From positions 1 to 19,004 of the forward strand of contig JASLJB010000257.1 in assembly GCA_030152605.1 (NCBI GenBank): 19,004 nucleotides of DNA. The letters are read 5' to 3'. This DNA is from Acinetobacter sp. Its GTDB lineage: Bacteria; Pseudomonadota; Gammaproteobacteria; Pseudomonadales; Moraxellaceae. Below are positions 1 through 6,957 of this stretch, one piece after another; position 1 is the first letter of the stretch; every line of letters starts with the position of its first letter. Both the position numbers and the translations under genes were made by a program. Below the pieces are notes generated by a model. It made no database searches. It had not been told where the DNA came from and saw only the letters and a program-made list of their open reading frames with translations.

Positions 1-91
1 TTTTAAGTTGGAATATGCAACAGAGTTTAGATGAAGTATGATCTATCCTTGGATCAAATGCATCTAAATTAATTTGGGATAGTGTAGCAAA

Positions 92-490
92 ATGCAAAAA
101 ATCATGCTGACCTTATTCGTCGCTTCATTGCTTGGCGGATGCTCGATATTTGGGGTATACAAAGTAGATATTCCACAAGGAACCCCACTGACACAAGCGC
201 AAGCTTCTAAAATTCAAGTCGGTATGACTTATCAACAAGTTCGATTCTTGCTCGGTAGTCCAACGATTACGGATCCATTGAATCCATTGCGTTGGGACTA
301 TATATACAACTATATCCCGGGTACTTATGCGAAAAAGGCTAAAATTCCAGCCGCACATGGCCAACACTTAAAAGTGTATTTTAATGAGTCTGGTATTGTG
401 AATAAAATCGAGGGTCTAGAAACGATCCCTGAAACTCAACCTGGCTTGCCGGCATCGAAAGAAGCCATTTTAAATGCCCCACCACTATAG
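92..490 (+). CDS. bamE: Outer membrane protein assembly factor BamE (SmpA/OmlA family lipoprotein)
   Basis: BamE is a small lipoprotein of the BAM complex that inserts beta-barrel proteins into the outer membrane. The 132-residue product has a lipoprotein signal: hydrophobic residues 5-14, then lipobox L14-G15-G16-C17, with Ser after the Cys (no inner-membrane retention Asp). The SmpA/OmlA fold follows, with the family core 'VGMTYQQVRFLLGSP' at about residues 43-57 and 'RWDYIY' at about 67-72. Length fits the family. The C-terminal tail after about residue 110 is Pro-rich and probably disordered. The gene converges on rnfH and shares its terminator. In related gammaproteobacteria fur often lies divergently upstream of bamE; the 91 bases before this gene contain no fur coding sequence, so that arrangement cannot be confirmed here. 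Confidence 0.93.
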   Translation: MQKIMLTLFVASLLGGCSIFGVYKVDIPQGTPLTQAQASKIQVGMTYQQVRFLLGSPTITDPLNPLRWDYIYNYIPGTYAKKAKIPAAHGQHLKVYFNESGIVNKIEGLETIPETQPGLPASKEAILNAPPL

Positions 491-505
491 CCAATTCTAG
501 AGAAA

Positions 506-535
506 AAGACACCCCTCAATTGAGGGGTTTTCTTA
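506..535. terminator. Bidirectional Rho-independent terminator between bamE and rnfH
   Basis: A perfect 18-bp palindrome at 511-528 can fold as ACCCCTC-AATT-GAGGGGT. It is followed by a T-rich run on the plus strand (528-540) and preceded by an A-rich run (about 502-508), which gives a U-tract on the minus strand. It lies 20 bases after the bamE stop and immediately downstream of the rnfH stop, so it can end both transcripts. Confidence 0.85.
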
Positions 536-961
536 TTATTTCAACTGTTTAAAGCGATTCCCGCGACAATAACGCCCAACAGGATTGGCTGCTGCACGCT
601 TGCGACGGATTTCCTTGGGATTGATCCTCAGCGCGCGATACAGCTCGACCCGATCTCCAGGCTGTAGTACATGATCAAGATCATGCACTTTCACAGAAAA
701 AATACCGTAACTCAGCGCCTCAGGAACTGAGGTCAAGTTGCGCAATCCACTCTGATCAATCGCATCCGCAACAGTCATCCCCGCCTGATAATCCACCGTC
801 AGATAAAACTGTGTATCTGGCGTCGCATAGGCGACCCAAACCTTGTCTTTGCACATGGCTTGTGCCTGATCTATGCTTTCTGCACTTTGCGATGTTTCAG
901 CGCTTTGCCCAGTTTCAGGTTTCTGTGAAGTTTCGGCGCTTTGTGAGATTGTCTGCACCAT
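536..961 (-). CDS. rnfH: RnfH family ubiquitin-like protein with an N-terminal hexapeptide repeat
   Basis: The RnfH family (ubiquitin-like/MoaD-ThiS-like beta-grasp fold) has no settled function; it is often encoded near the ratA/smpB/bamE group. The core starts near residue 40 ('KVWVAYATPDTQFYL') and runs through 'GMTVADAIDQSGL', 'YGIFSVKV' and 'PGDRVELYRAL' to a basic end ('KEIRRKRAA'), all typical of RnfH. The product is 141 residues, longer than the usual 90-110, because of an extra N-terminal segment with four copies of a six-residue repeat (QSAETS, QKPETG, QSAETS, QSAESI; residues 7-30). The chosen start overlaps the upstream stop as TAATG, which favours coupled translation. An internal ATG at 856 (Met36) would give a 106-residue protein of ordinary length, so the start is uncertain. 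The family call is firm. Confidence 0.85.
   Translation of the reverse strand: MVQTISQSAETSQKPETGQSAETSQSAESIDQAQAMCKDKVWVAYATPDTQFYLTVDYQAGMTVADAIDQSGLRNLTSVPEALSYGIFSVKVHDLDHVLQPGDRVELYRALRINPKEIRRKRAAANPVGRYCRGNRFKQLK
872..943 (-). repeat. 18-nt tandem coding repeat in the 5' part of rnfH
   Basis: Four imperfect 18-nt units encode residues 7-30 of the long RnfH reading frame (QSAETS / QKPETG / QSAETS / QSAESI). Because the unit is a multiple of three, copy-number changes would keep the frame. It may be translated as a flexible acidic tail, or may lie in the leader if Met36 is the true start. Confidence 0.75.
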
Positions 962-2028
962 TAAATAAACTGCCCGACCAGCGATATGATCGCCAATACA
1001 ATCGACAAGGGTAAAATGATTCGGATCGCAATACGCCAGAGGTTATACACGGCTTCATTGCTAAAATTCATGGCTTTACGTAAATGACTGATCTTCATCA
1101 ACCAGCCCACAAATATCGAATAACCCAAGCAAATCAATAGACCCAACAGCATTAAGACTGGGTTTAAAATCATCTGAATGCCCGGGATCAACCAAAGCAA
1201 CAAGGCCGCCACAATGATCAAATAGCGAATCGCCACGGCAACTTGACGATGTTGCAATTGTTCTTGAGCCAATTGGATCATCAATGCTGCTGCAAAAATC
1301 ACCGTCAATAAAATACTATAGGCTGGTAACTGTGCGCTGACACCGAAATAACCGAATGCGATCACCGCCAACAGCTGTGCCACCCAAATCGGCAATACCG
1401 TTTTAGATGCTGCGTCTTGTTGTTGTAACGTATTTAAGCTGCTCTGCCAGTACAGACCGAGTCCAAGACCGGTTGCAACCAAGGCCAAAATCGTGGCATT
1501 ACCCCACTCTTTAAACTCAACTGGAGTGACATGCCAAGCCTCTAAGTTGGTGCCAAAAACATTGGCCAAGAGCAAAGAAGCCAGCACACCAACCGTCATC
1601 ACGGCGATCAAGATGGCACGCGGTATAAACGACAACACCACACTGAGCAACACGCACAGCAACAATACAATGCTTGGCGCTAAGCTGAGTTGAAGATATT
1701 GCACGCTCAGATCAGCAGTATTGGAGAGGATGCCACCGGCCAAAAACGGAATAAATACGCATCCCATCCAGCCCACGATACGCCATTTTGACGACGCATC
1801 TGCATCTCGGGTCAAACTCGACAAGGCATTCAAGGCCGTGGTTTTCGAGCGTTTTGCCAAGGCAATTTCAAGGTAGGCGATCGGAAGTGCCAAGATCAAC
1901 ATGCTACCTAGCCATAACGCCCAGAAGTCAATTTGACGATCGACCATGAGGCCCAAACTTGGCGCAAGTCCAGCAATAAGGATAAAAGATAAACAAAATG
2001 CCATGAGCGGCGATAACCATCGTGACAT
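961..2028 (-). CDS. Shortened sodium:neurotransmitter symporter (NSS/LeuT)-like membrane protein
   Basis: A very hydrophobic polytopic inner membrane protein with about ten predicted transmembrane stretches. Three places resemble the NSS (LeuT) family: the second helix and following loop ('LPIAYLEIALAKRSKTTALNAL', cf. the NSS LP..E.ALG+R pattern), the start of helix 3 ('WRIVGWMGCVFIPFL'), and the C-terminal helix ('YNLWRIAIRIILPLSIVL', cf. the NSS W+..+..+.P pattern). It has about 355 residues where NSS members have roughly 440-550. The first-helix signature that unwinds around sodium and substrate (VGLGN.WRFP-type) is absent; that place reads 'LAPSLGLMVDRQIDFW'. I infer a degenerate or repurposed relative and make no substrate call. 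I chose ATG 2028 because AGGA sits seven bases upstream (2036-2039); ATG 2043, five codons longer, has no visible ribosome site. The stop overlaps the rnfH start (TAATG). Confidence 0.6.
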   Translation of the reverse strand: MSRWLSPLMAFCLSFILIAGLAPSLGLMVDRQIDFWALWLGSMLILALPIAYLEIALAKRSKTTALNALSSLTRDADASSKWRIVGWMGCVFIPFLAGGILSNTADLSVQYLQLSLAPSIVLLLCVLLSVVLSFIPRAILIAVMTVGVLASLLLANVFGTNLEAWHVTPVEFKEWGNATILALVATGLGLGLYWQSSLNTLQQQDAASKTVLPIWVAQLLAVIAFGYFGVSAQLPAYSILLTVIFAAALMIQLAQEQLQHRQVAVAIRYLIIVAALLLWLIPGIQMILNPVLMLLGLLICLGYSIFVGWLMKISHLRKAMNFSNEAVYNLWRIAIRIILPLSIVLAIISLVGQFI

Positions 2029-2202
2029 AGAATTGTCCTGCATGAGCTGTACCGATTAAAAGTCTTGCACTATTTTGCCTTTGTCCCTGCTGAAAATCAA
2101 AGCATAGACTGAAAAAATCAAATCGAATCAGACCACAGTAAGCACAGATCCGTCAGTAACTCGATGCAGTGCTGCAATTCAGCATACCAACTCAAGCACT
2201 AT

Positions 2203-2262
2203 TTAAGTTTTGAGCGTTAAATTTTTTGAGCGTTAAGTTTTTTGAGCGTTAAGTTTTGAGCG
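2203..2262. repeat. Tandem repeat, four units of 14-16 bp (TTAAGTTTTGAGCG type)
   Basis: Four head-to-tail units: 2203-2216 and 2249-2262 (14 bp, TTAAGTTTTGAGCG), and 2217-2232 and 2233-2248 (16 bp, with two extra T in the T-run; the first of these has one substitution). It lies between the amidotransferase gene end and the start of the NSS-like gene. Pattern fits replication slippage. Confidence 0.9.
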
Positions 2263-2272
2263 GTATGTACTG

Positions 2273-2314
2273 TTGCTTTAGTGCTGTCGCTCTAGCACAG
2301 TCGCTTTAGTGCTG
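2273..2314. repeat. Tandem repeat, three units of 14 bp, spanning the amidotransferase stop codon
   Basis: Units at 2273-2286 (TTGCTTTAGTGCTG), 2287-2300 (TCGCTCTAGCACAG, the most diverged) and 2301-2314 (TCGCTTTAGTGCTG). The third unit contains the last two sense codons and the stop codon (2306-2308, read on the minus strand) of the upstream amidotransferase gene, so the array appears to have grown from the gene's own 3' end. It is separated by about 10 bases from the repeat at 2203-2262. Confidence 0.85.
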
Positions 2315-3154
2315 ATCGGCTTTGCTGACCCGAATCAGACTTGGGTCTTGTTGTTCGCGGATCAGGCGCTCAACCCGAGTCTGTCTTTGTAGCAGCGGCT
2401 CACCATCTTTAAACAAGATCAGCTCACCTGGTTGATAGGACTGCCAATTTTCATTGTGGGTCAACGGTTCAGTGGTGATCACCGCAACCCGATCTTCGGG
2501 CGTGGTCACTTGACTAAAATCCACTTCCACATCCAGATCAATCAACTGTGCATGCTGAAATGGATACTCCCGTACCAACCAATGCAGCTTGGTGGTGGCA
2601 TAACTAAACAAAGCCTGACCATTGGACAAGCAAAAATTAAAGGTGCCGTATTCTGCGATTTGTGGCGAGATTTCCGCCAGCGCATCACTAATCTGATACA
2701 GATCAGGTTCGATATAGCCAAAGCGCTGTACCAACTGATCCAGCAGATAGCAAAAAGCCCATTCACTGTCGGTATTGCCGACTGGGGTAAAGCGTGCGGA
2801 TAAGCGTGGATGAAATTGATGTAAATCACCGTTATGCGCAAAGATCCATTGTCTGCCCCAAAGCTCACGACTAAAGGGATGTGAATTTTCTAAGGTGATT
2901 TTGCCTTGGGTGGCTTTACGAATATGTGCAATCACATTGCGTGACTTGATTGGATAGTTGCGTACGAACTCTGCGATTGGAGACTCCACCGCAGATTGGT
3001 TGTCGACAAACAAGCGGCAGGCTTTGTCCTCAAAAAAAGCGATCCCAAAACCATCTGAATGATCAGAGGTAATGCCTGCACGTTGTGAAAAACCTCGGAA
3101 AGAAAAGGTAATATCCGTTGGGGTGGCGCAATTCATTCCAAGTAGTTGGCACAT
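2306..3154 (-). CDS. Class II glutamine amidotransferase (YafJ-like, GATase_4 type)
   Basis: N-terminal nucleophile glutaminase domain as in glutamine amidotransferases of the YafJ type. These release ammonia from glutamine, but the acceptor reaction is not known for this stand-alone family. Seen: Cys2 after the initiator ('MCQLLGMNC'), 'SDGFGIAFF' at about residues 33-41, 'IAHIRKATQG' at about 76-85, 'NSHPF' and 'FAHNGDL' at about 90-112, and 'GNTDSEWAF' at about 126-134. These are the standard substrate- and oxyanion-site motifs. The frame is open six bases further, to ATG 3160 (MIMCQ...). I choose ATG 3154 because removal of Met must expose the catalytic Cys as the N-terminal residue. About 282 residues, near YafJ length. 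It sits 93 bases downstream of the OlsB-like gene on the same strand. Its 3' end is embedded in a tandem repeat. Confidence 0.87.
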   Translation of the reverse strand: MCQLLGMNCATPTDITFSFRGFSQRAGITSDHSDGFGIAFFEDKACRLFVDNQSAVESPIAEFVRNYPIKSRNVIAHIRKATQGKITLENSHPFSRELWGRQWIFAHNGDLHQFHPRLSARFTPVGNTDSEWAFCYLLDQLVQRFGYIEPDLYQISDALAEISPQIAEYGTFNFCLSNGQALFSYATTKLHWLVREYPFQHAQLIDLDVEVDFSQVTTPEDRVAVITTEPLTHNENWQSYQPGELILFKDGEPLLQRQTRVERLIREQQDPSLIRVSKADQH

Positions 3155-3247
3155 AATCATTCATATCACAAAGCTTTGCGATATTGTGCATCAGTCACAG
3201 ATCGCTTGCAAATCAGAAAAATTGCAAGCGATGACGTCTACTCAGGA

Positions 3248-4048
3248 TTAGCGTTGCAGCATTTTATTCTGCACAAACTTTTTGGCGACCTCATTCACAT
3301 CTAAAAAGACGAAATAATCCAAACAGTTAAATTCCTGATCATGAAAAGCTTGCGCAGAGAGCTGTGCATTCATACTCAAATAAACCTGAAACAACTTGGG
3401 CATACGCTCATCTTGAGCAAAGCTAAACTCAGGATGGCTTGGTTCATAGGCCGGCAGCGCTGCAACTTGAATCCGTTGCTTGGCCGGGAGTTGCTTGATG
3501 TGCTGATGGGTATAGTAGGCGCGCGCCAGATTGTCTTGTAGACGGATACTGACACAGCCAATTAAATGCTTGGCTTTCATTTTCCACAACACGGTTGGCA
3601 CCAGATTCAGCCATAAAATCGATAAGGCACGCCCATTGCGATAGCGTGGATGTACACAGGTTCGTCCGATTTCGACGATATTAGATAGATGTGAAAATGC
3701 CGATACATCAAACTCTTGTGCGCTATAACTTTGGCTAAGCTCATGACCTTGTAGCAGCTTTAGCCGCGTATAGGCCACGATTTCATTGCTGAGTTTGTCG
3801 CGCAGCACAGCATGCTCACAATTAAGATCATAAAGATCTTGATCCAAACCCTGTTTAAATTGGACACCGAATTGTTCAGAAAATTGTTCGGCGCGAAATT
3901 TTTGGACTTGTTTTAATTGTTTAAGGTCTTCTACCCATTCGAAACGATATTGCGATTGCGGTTTTTTATTGACAAGCTTATTTCCGAACTTAGTTCCGAG
4001 CAACGGTAGGCTTAAATTCTGTCTATATTGATTGATTTTGGCAAGCAT
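3248..4048 (-). CDS. GNAT-fold N-acyltransferase of the OlsB (ornithine/amino-acid acyl-ACP) type
   Basis: Resembles the Acetyltransf_5/OlsB family, which transfers a 3-hydroxyacyl group from acyl-ACP to the amino group of ornithine or lysine as the first step of aminolipid synthesis. Family-typical segments: 'FRAEQF' (residues 51-56), 'DQDLYDLNCEHAVLRD' (69-84), and the motif-A region 'VEIGRTCVHPRYRNGRA' (125-141) followed by a long hydrophobic helix. 266 residues, in the usual range. The start ATG is preceded by GGAGT at good spacing. No OlsA-type partner lies next to it. The PlsC-like acyltransferase at 11949 is 8 kb away, and linking the two would be speculation. The family is fairly clear; the acceptor amino acid cannot be read from sequence. 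Confidence 0.72.
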   Translation of the reverse strand: MLAKINQYRQNLSLPLLGTKFGNKLVNKKPQSQYRFEWVEDLKQLKQVQKFRAEQFSEQFGVQFKQGLDQDLYDLNCEHAVLRDKLSNEIVAYTRLKLLQGHELSQSYSAQEFDVSAFSHLSNIVEIGRTCVHPRYRNGRALSILWLNLVPTVLWKMKAKHLIGCVSIRLQDNLARAYYTHQHIKQLPAKQRIQVAALPAYEPSHPEFSFAQDERMPKLFQVYLSMNAQLSAQAFHDQEFNCLDYFVFLDVNEVAKKFVQNKMLQR

Positions 4049-4126
4049 CGTTTAGGACTCCATGTACTTTGATTTACACTATGCAATCCTCATGACAAAA
4101 TCATGACCACAATATGATGGTTTAAT

Positions 4127-4146
4127 TAAGCCACCGAAGTGGCTTA
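4127..4146 (-). terminator. Hairpin with UUCG loop downstream of argB
   Basis: On the minus strand an eight-base stem TAAGCCAC/GTGGCTTA closes a C(UUCG)G tetraloop about ten bases after the argB stop. The downstream U-tract on that strand is weak (ATTAAA), so termination may be partial. The stable UUCG orientation indicates the minus-strand RNA is the functional form. Confidence 0.65.
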
Positions 4147-4156
4147 GTATTTTAAA

Positions 4157-5062
4157 TTATTTGGAAATTTTGCTACGGTTGGTGATCAAAGTTCCAACAC
4201 CATGGTCGGTAAAGATTTCCAATAAAGTGGCATGCGGAACGCGACCATCCACGATATGTGCACTCACCACGCCACCTTTGACCGCATCGAGTGCACAGCC
4301 AACTTTCGGGATCATGCCGCCATAAATCACACCGGTTTCAATCAGGCGATCGACTTCTTCAGTGCTGAGTCCTGTGAGCAGGTTTTTATTCTCATCCAAG
4401 ACGCCACTGATATTGGTCAGTAAAATCAACTTCTCTGCACCAAGTGCTTCCGCCACTTTACCCGCGACCAAGTCAGCGTTGATGTTATAGGTATTGCCTG
4501 CATCATCGACACCGAGCGGTGCAATCACCGGAATGAAGTCGCTGTTGCAAAACATTTCCAAGACATCGGTTTTCACCCCAACCACTTCGCCGACCTGCCC
4601 CAAGTCAATTTGTTCAACTTCGCCATTGTCCAAGCTTTTTTGCATAAACAACTTGCGTGCACGCAACAAGTTACCATCTTTACCGGTCAGGCCGATGGCA
4701 CGACCACCATGCTGATTGATCAGATTGACGATCGACTTGTTGACACTACCGCCAAGTACCATTTCCACCACTTCCATCGTCGCAGCATCGGTTACGCGCA
4801 TGCCATCAATACGATCGGTTTCACGACCAAGTTGCTTGAGGAAGGCATCGACTTGTGGCCCACCGCCATGTACCACGATCGGATTCAGGCCCACTGTTTT
4901 CAGTAATACAATATCTCGGGCAAATGAACTTTCTAGCTCAGGATCAGTCATGGCATTGCCACCATATTTGACCACCAAGGTTTTACCTGAAAAACGTTGG
5001 ATATAAGGCAAAGCCTCGGTCAAAATTTGTGCTTTATCAGTACCAGTATGCTGATGTGACAT
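4157..5062 (-). CDS. argB: Acetylglutamate kinase
   Basis: Phosphorylates N-acetyl-L-glutamate with ATP in the second step of arginine synthesis (cytoplasm). Amino-acid-kinase fold: 'VVKYGGNAM' (residues 30-38, with the phosphate-binding Lys32), 'VVHGGGPQVD' (63-72, acetylglutamate/ATP loop), 'GLTGKDGNLL' near 129-138, 'NINADLVAGKVAEALGAEKLI' in the C-lobe, and 'GVIYGGMIPKV' near 257-267 with the ATP-site Lys. 301 residues. The N-terminal stretch 'AQILTEALPYIQRFSGKT' matches the extra N-helix of the hexameric, arginine-inhibited type (as in Pseudomonas), so feedback inhibition by arginine is inferred. It lies 9 bases downstream of algC with a good ribosome site (AGGAGAGG), hence co-transcribed. 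Confidence 0.96.
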   Translation of the reverse strand: MSHQHTGTDKAQILTEALPYIQRFSGKTLVVKYGGNAMTDPELESSFARDIVLLKTVGLNPIVVHGGGPQVDAFLKQLGRETDRIDGMRVTDAATMEVVEMVLGGSVNKSIVNLINQHGGRAIGLTGKDGNLLRARKLFMQKSLDNGEVEQIDLGQVGEVVGVKTDVLEMFCNSDFIPVIAPLGVDDAGNTYNINADLVAGKVAEALGAEKLILLTNISGVLDENKNLLTGLSTEEVDRLIETGVIYGGMIPKVGCALDAVKGGVVSAHIVDGRVPHATLLEIFTDHGVGTLITNRSKISK

Positions 5063-5071
5063 TCGCCTCTC

Positions 5072-6496
5072 CTATTGAGCATTTATAATATCTTGTGCAA
5101 TCAATGGGTAACGATCACACAACATGGAAACGAAATGATGGCGGATTTGATTTAAGTCTGATGCAGTATCGGCATCAAAGCGGACTGTAAAGAAATCCCC
5201 CGTATTCGACGCTCGAATAATGCCAAAACCATGATCAAAATCAAGCCTTACCCCATCTATTTTGCTTAAAGCAGCATTAAACTGCTGGCTAGAGTCGGCG
5301 ATTTCACTCAATACGATTTGCGGATTGGCGTTGTGGGTACTGATATACGTGTCTTCGGTATAGAAGCGCTCTGGATAGCAGGCCAATAATTCAGACAGTG
5401 TTCGATCTGGAGATTCACTCAGATATTCCATCACACGCAGCGCCGCATATAAGCCATCATCGTAGCCAAAACCACGCCCATCATTAAACACATAATGTCC
5501 GGCATATTCCCCACCAAAGATCGCCTGTCCTTTGGACTTGGCCATATATTGGCGTAAAAAACTACTGCCGGTACGGATCATCTTGGCCTTACCGCCCAGC
5601 GCCTCAATGGTTCGACGTACCATTGATGAGCACTTGACATCAAACACGATTTCACCTGAAGGCTGTTTAGATAGACACATTTGCGCCAGTAAGGCCAGGA
5701 GGCGATCTGCAGAAATGATATTGGCCTGTTCATCGATCAAGACCACGCGGTCGCCATCGCCATCCAAAGCAATGCCGAGATCAGCGGCATGCAGACGTAC
5801 TTGTTCACGAAGTTGTGTCAAATGAATCGCTTGTGATTGATCTGGCGCATGATCTGGAAAATGTCCATTGGCCTCACAACGCAATGGGATCACCTCACAG
5901 TTTAACTGTTCGAGTAATAACTGTGCCGTGCAGCCCGCCGAGCCGTTTAAGCCATCAAGCACGACTTTTAACGGTCTTTTCAATTGGATATCGCGACATA
6001 GATTTTCGCGATAGGCGCGCGAGCAGTCGAGATGAAACTGATGTGAGTACGCTTGAGCGGTATATTGCTGCTCATGCGGTGCATAAAAACCCTGTGCCAG
6101 TGCTGCAATATGTTGAATATCTTCAGGACTCGGTGGTTGATCCTGCATGATCCACTTCACACCATTGTCGGTTTTAGGGTTATGACTGGCGGTGATCATG
6201 ATGCCATTGCCCTGACAATGCTGCGCAGCATAGTACAGTTGTGGGGTTGAACAGCAGCCAATTTCAATGACTTCAAAATCTTGCGCGAGTATTTCCTGCA
6301 TGATCTTGGCATAGTGTGGGCTGCTAAGACGCGCATCGTAGCCGAGTACGATTTGAGTTTGAGCGTTTAATTTAAATTGTTGTGCGAATGCATGCGCAAT
6401 CGCTGCAATCACTTGAGCATTTAATAGCTCTACTTTTCCACGAATATCATAGGCGCGAAAAATTTTATATGGAAAGTGATCTAGAGAGGTATTCAT
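5072..6496 (-). CDS. algC: Phosphomannomutase/phosphoglucomutase (AlgC/ManB type)
   Basis: Alpha-D-phosphohexomutase that interconverts hexose 6-phosphates and 1-phosphates, feeding GDP-mannose and UDP-glucose for capsule, LOS and exopolysaccharide. Seen: 'FRAYDIRGK' at the N-terminus, phosphoserine loop 'TASHNP' (Ser104 from ATG 6496), metal loop 'DGDGDR' (245-250), sugar-recognition loop 'GEYAGH' (329-334), and the domain-4 phosphate site 'RASNTGDFF' near 420-430. All four domains are present; 474 residues, slightly longer than the Pseudomonas enzyme (about 463). A TTG two codons upstream (6502) is also open, but ATG 6496 is preferred. It is the first gene of the algC-argB pair. Substrate preference between mannose and glucose phosphates cannot be told from sequence. 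Confidence 0.92.
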   Translation of the reverse strand: MNTSLDHFPYKIFRAYDIRGKVELLNAQVIAAIAHAFAQQFKLNAQTQIVLGYDARLSSPHYAKIMQEILAQDFEVIEIGCCSTPQLYYAAQHCQGNGIMITASHNPKTDNGVKWIMQDQPPSPEDIQHIAALAQGFYAPHEQQYTAQAYSHQFHLDCSRAYRENLCRDIQLKRPLKVVLDGLNGSAGCTAQLLLEQLNCEVIPLRCEANGHFPDHAPDQSQAIHLTQLREQVRLHAADLGIALDGDGDRVVLIDEQANIISADRLLALLAQMCLSKQPSGEIVFDVKCSSMVRRTIEALGGKAKMIRTGSSFLRQYMAKSKGQAIFGGEYAGHYVFNDGRGFGYDDGLYAALRVMEYLSESPDRTLSELLACYPERFYTEDTYISTHNANPQIVLSEIADSSQQFNAALSKIDGVRLDFDHGFGIIRASNTGDFFTVRFDADTASDLNQIRHHFVSMLCDRYPLIAQDIINAQ

Positions 6497-6957
6497 AGGC
6501 AACTATCTTTTTATCCCCAAGAACTCATCCCTTGGGTCGACATTTGAGCATGTTTAGAAAATTCAAAGCTGTGAGTTTTTCCAAAACATTGAACGTATCA
6601 TAAGCCAATAACTATATAACTTTTATTTTTTTTTTGAACATTTGTTTTGTTACTAGCACTTGAGTGTTTTTTAAGCTTTTCTCTTTAACTTCAAACAAAT
6701 AATTTTTATAAACTTTGGCCTAGGCTTAGATATCATGCGCTTATACTTGTAAATTAAGTTTTGAAAACTTTTCGCTCTAGCCACTCTAAATCGGCCTTTT
6801 TCTCAGCCATTCCGGTATTGCCAATCAAAACTGAACCTCTCTGTGCTATTCAGCGCAGTACACATGCAAGCAGATCCCAAAATTTGACCGTCACACGGCG
6901 ATATTTAGGCTCGATCTAGGCTATTATTTTCATCTGCACTTTTGGAAGTTGATTATT
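6497..6957. other. Divergent intergenic region algC / riboflavin-synthase-like gene
   Basis: About 460 bases with no convincing gene. It holds a CCCAAG/CTTGGG inverted repeat (6516-6521 and 6531-6536) in the algC leader; a very AT-rich core around 6590-6720 with a run of ten T at 6626-6635; and, near the plus-strand gene, a TTGACC element at 6884-6889 and TATTAT at 6922-6927, whose spacing does not make a good single promoter. It must hold promoters for both flanking genes. I see no FMN riboswitch consensus before the riboflavin-synthase-like gene. Confidence 0.6.

Noticed and set aside
1..91. fur gene divergent from bamE
   Set aside because: Expected from related genomes, but no fur coding sequence or start is contained in these 91 bases.
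2432..2803. Plus-strand ORF of 123 residues
   Set aside because: Lies fully antisense to the amidotransferase gene, whose motifs are unmistakable; the product has no recognisable domain.
5815..6150. Plus-strand ORF of 111 residues
   Set aside because: Antisense shadow of algC; no ribosome site or domain.
6640..6675. Possible terminator CAC-TTGA-GTG followed by six T
   Set aside because: Only three or four stem pairs and no gene ends nearby; not convincing.
6497..6957. FMN riboswitch before the riboflavin-synthase-like gene
   Set aside because: None of the conserved RFN-element segments could be found by eye.
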